Shown: piece after piece, positions 14,877-16,067 of the stretch
Numbering within the stretch: position 1 is the stretch's first letter
How the letters are laid out: every line of letters starts with the position of its first letter
Assembly: GCA_017543645.1 (NCBI GenBank)
Contig: JAFYFR010000119.1
Coordinates: forward strand, 1-16,067
Reading direction: 5' to 3'
From: Bacteroidales bacterium
GTDB taxonomy: Bacteria > Bacteroidota > Bacteroidia > Bacteroidales > UBA3824
DNA: 16,067 bases
Translations under genes and position numbers: made by a program
The notes under the pieces: generated by a model
What the model was told of the DNA's origin: nothing
Databases searched by the model: none
What the model saw: the letters and a program-made list of their open reading frames with translations, nothing else

Positions 14877-15944
14877 ATGAAAAAAATAGTACTTGGTTCG
14901 CTCTTTGGCGACGAAGGCAAAGGCGTATGTGTCAACTACCTTTGCAAAAAGGCATTAAACAATGGATTGCGACCCTTGGTGGTGCGTTTTACTGGCGGAC
15001 CTCAGGCTGCACACACTGTTGACGAGGACGGCATTAGGCACATTTTTTCGTCGTTTGGTTCGGCTACATTGCTCGGCGTGCCAACCCTCTACCGAAATAC
15101 CGCGCTCATTGACCCCGTTTGCATTGTTAACGAACTCAATGTGCTTAAAAACAAAGGTATAAATCCTGTTTACGATTTTTCGGCGGGTATAATTATCACC
15201 CCTTACGATGTGGATTTCAACCGCAACGACAAAAAAACTCTCTCCGACGGCACCTGTGGCAAAGGAGTTTGGGCATCGTTGGTGCGTTCTCGTTCGGGTA
15301 AGTGCTTTACTCTCAGCGATAATCCCGAAACAATTCTTGCCGAATGTGCTTCTTATTATGGCGTAGAGCGTTGCAAAGAGTTTGATGATATGTTTACCGA
15401 AGCGTTCAACTTTGTTAGGCAAACGCAAACCATCATCAACGAAAACGATTATGACACAATAATTTACGAAGGTACACAGGGACTTTTGCTCGATGCCCAA
15501 CTTGGATTTTTGCCAAACGTAACTGCCACGCACACAGGTCTTCAATATCTCTCCGAAAACGAACTCAACGGCGCAGAGGTTTATCTTGCCACCCGCACCT
15601 ACCTCACCCGCCACGGCAACGGCTACACTCCGCAACAGGTTGACGGATATGATCTTGCCGATAAATCAGAATCGAACGTCTTCAATGGCTATCAGGGCAA
15701 TTTTAAAACCGGCGTGTTTGATTTCGACCTTTTAAATGAGGCATTTAAAAGACATTCGCTCAAAGATTACAAAAAAGTAGATTATCGTCTGTTTATAACA
15801 CACTTAGATACTTTAGAACGTAATGGCTGTTTTTATTACCTTAGCAAAGGCAACCTCCACCGCATAAAGGTTGAAAACAATGCGCAAATCCGGTCAATTT
15901 TTGAAAAAGAGAGTGGGTATTGCGGCGAATGTTTTGTGTATTAG
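14877..15944 (+). CDS. Divergent adenylosuccinate synthetase-like enzyme (PurA superfamily)
   Basis: Canonical PurA joins IMP and L-aspartate using GTP to form adenylosuccinate. This 355-residue homologue keeps the N-terminal GDEGKG loop with the catalytic Asp (Asp12), the second catalytic residue His46 in GGPQAAHTV (normally GGxNAGHT), the GT.G.G loop at 125-130 (GTCGKG), EGTQGLLLDAQLGFLPNVT at 198-216, TRHGNGYTP at 244-252, and THLD at 308-311 in place of the guanine-binding KxD. It is about 70 residues shorter than housekeeping PurA (about 425-430). At the site of the L-aspartate loop (canonical TGRRRRTGW) it has YQGNFKTGVFD, so the key arginines are missing, and the IMP-contacting Asn is Gln43. 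It resembles the short phage-type homologues as remembered. It is therefore unlikely to be the cell's main PurA, and the amino-acid substrate may differ. It follows the VWA gene but lies past a terminator. Confidence 0.8.
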   Translation: MKKIVLGSLFGDEGKGVCVNYLCKKALNNGLRPLVVRFTGGPQAAHTVDEDGIRHIFSSFGSATLLGVPTLYRNTALIDPVCIVNELNVLKNKGINPVYDFSAGIIITPYDVDFNRNDKKTLSDGTCGKGVWASLVRSRSGKCFTLSDNPETILAECASYYGVERCKEFDDMFTEAFNFVRQTQTIINENDYDTIIYEGTQGLLLDAQLGFLPNVTATHTGLQYLSENELNGAEVYLATRTYLTRHGNGYTPQQVDGYDLADKSESNVFNGYQGNFKTGVFDFDLLNEAFKRHSLKDYKKVDYRLFITHLDTLERNGCFYYLSKGNLHRIKVENNAQIRSIFEKESGYCGECFVY

Positions 15945-15948
15945 GGAA

Positions 15949-16067
15949 TTATTTCCCCTTTCTCTCAATCTCCTGCAAGTTTTCCATTTTCTTGGTTTCG
16001 AGGAACTCGTTGATGCCGCAGAGGTGCTCTTTAACCTTTTGATGTCCAAATTCATACACCTTGGTTA
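15949..16067 (-). CDS. C-terminal fragment of an unidentified protein
   Basis: A minus-strand frame is open from the window edge to a TAA at 15949-15951, giving 38 C-terminal residues. They are charged and helical-looking (VYEFGHQKVKEHLCGINEF, then LETKKMENLQEIERKGK). The frame ends 4 nt from the stop of the converging PurA-like gene, and its codon pattern looks coding, but too little is present to identify a family. It could equally be a chance open frame, though the tight convergence argues against that. Confidence 0.6.
   Translation of the reverse strand, partial: TKVYEFGHQKVKEHLCGINEFLETKKMENLQEIERKGK

Noticed and set aside
14955..15635. Minus-strand open frame (226 codons) opposite the PurA-like gene
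   Set aside because: The plus-strand frame matches the PurA superfamily across its length; the antisense frame resembles nothing and is a codon-bias shadow.
14877..15944. Calling the PurA-like gene purZ (phage diaminopurine pathway)
   Set aside because: The catalytic Asp of GDEGKG, reported as changed in PurZ, is retained here, and no HD-domain dATPase or modified DNA polymerase gene is in the window.
15944..15957. Hairpin GGGAA-TTAT-TTCCC between the converging stops as a terminator
   Set aside because: The stem has only 5 bp, there is no proper T-run on either strand, and it overlaps the minus-strand stop codon.

Overview
The window looks like a chromosomal segment from a member of the Bacteroidota, most likely Bacteroidales. 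The rpoC tail is followed by a DUF3467 gene. Several start regions carry the Bacteroidota -7 promoter motif (TAnnTTTG) instead of a classical -10 box, Shine-Dalgarno sequences are weak or absent, and the RNA-binding protein is the short single-RRM type common in that phylum. The species cannot be named from the sequence. No phage structural gene, transposase, integrase, rRNA, tRNA or CRISPR array was seen.

Layout. Left plus-strand block (1-5166): the 3' end of rpoC, a DUF3467 gene and a strong terminator; a complete methyl-accepting chemotaxis protein (Cache sensor, HAMP, signalling hairpin); a secreted protein of unknown function behind a good Bacteroidota promoter; and a D-Ala-D-Ala ligase with an unusual Gly/Lys/Met-rich insertion in its active-site omega loop. 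A bidirectional terminator separates this from the minus-strand block (5265-13364). Read in its own direction, that block holds ispE, then a tight three-gene operon (gaps of 3 and 5 nt), then an RRM protein with a 160-residue Asn/Gly/Tyr/Arg-rich tail. The operon encodes two large membrane sensors (Cache, GAF, PAS) with no recognisable output domain and a four-zinc-ribbon TM2 membrane protein. Right plus-strand block (13582-15944): a small protein of unknown function, a von Willebrand A protein, a terminator, and a short divergent adenylosuccinate-synthetase-like enzyme. The window ends inside a convergent minus-strand gene of unknown function.

How the parts may work together. rpoC, ddl and ispE are housekeeping genes for transcription, peptidoglycan precursors and isoprenoid precursors. 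The more novel content is sensory and accessory. Three Cache-type transmembrane sensors lie within 12 kb. Two of them share one cytoplasmic GAF-coiled coil-PAS cassette with different periplasmic parts, lack kinase, cyclase, phosphatase or DNA-binding output, and are co-transcribed with the zinc-ribbon/TM2 protein. They may signal through a partner protein. The second candidate system is the small protein / VWA / PurA-like cluster, whose PurA-like enzyme keeps the catalytic Asp and His but lacks the Arg-rich loop that binds L-aspartate in canonical enzymes.

All calls rest on reading the sequence and remembered family features. No database search or structure prediction was run.
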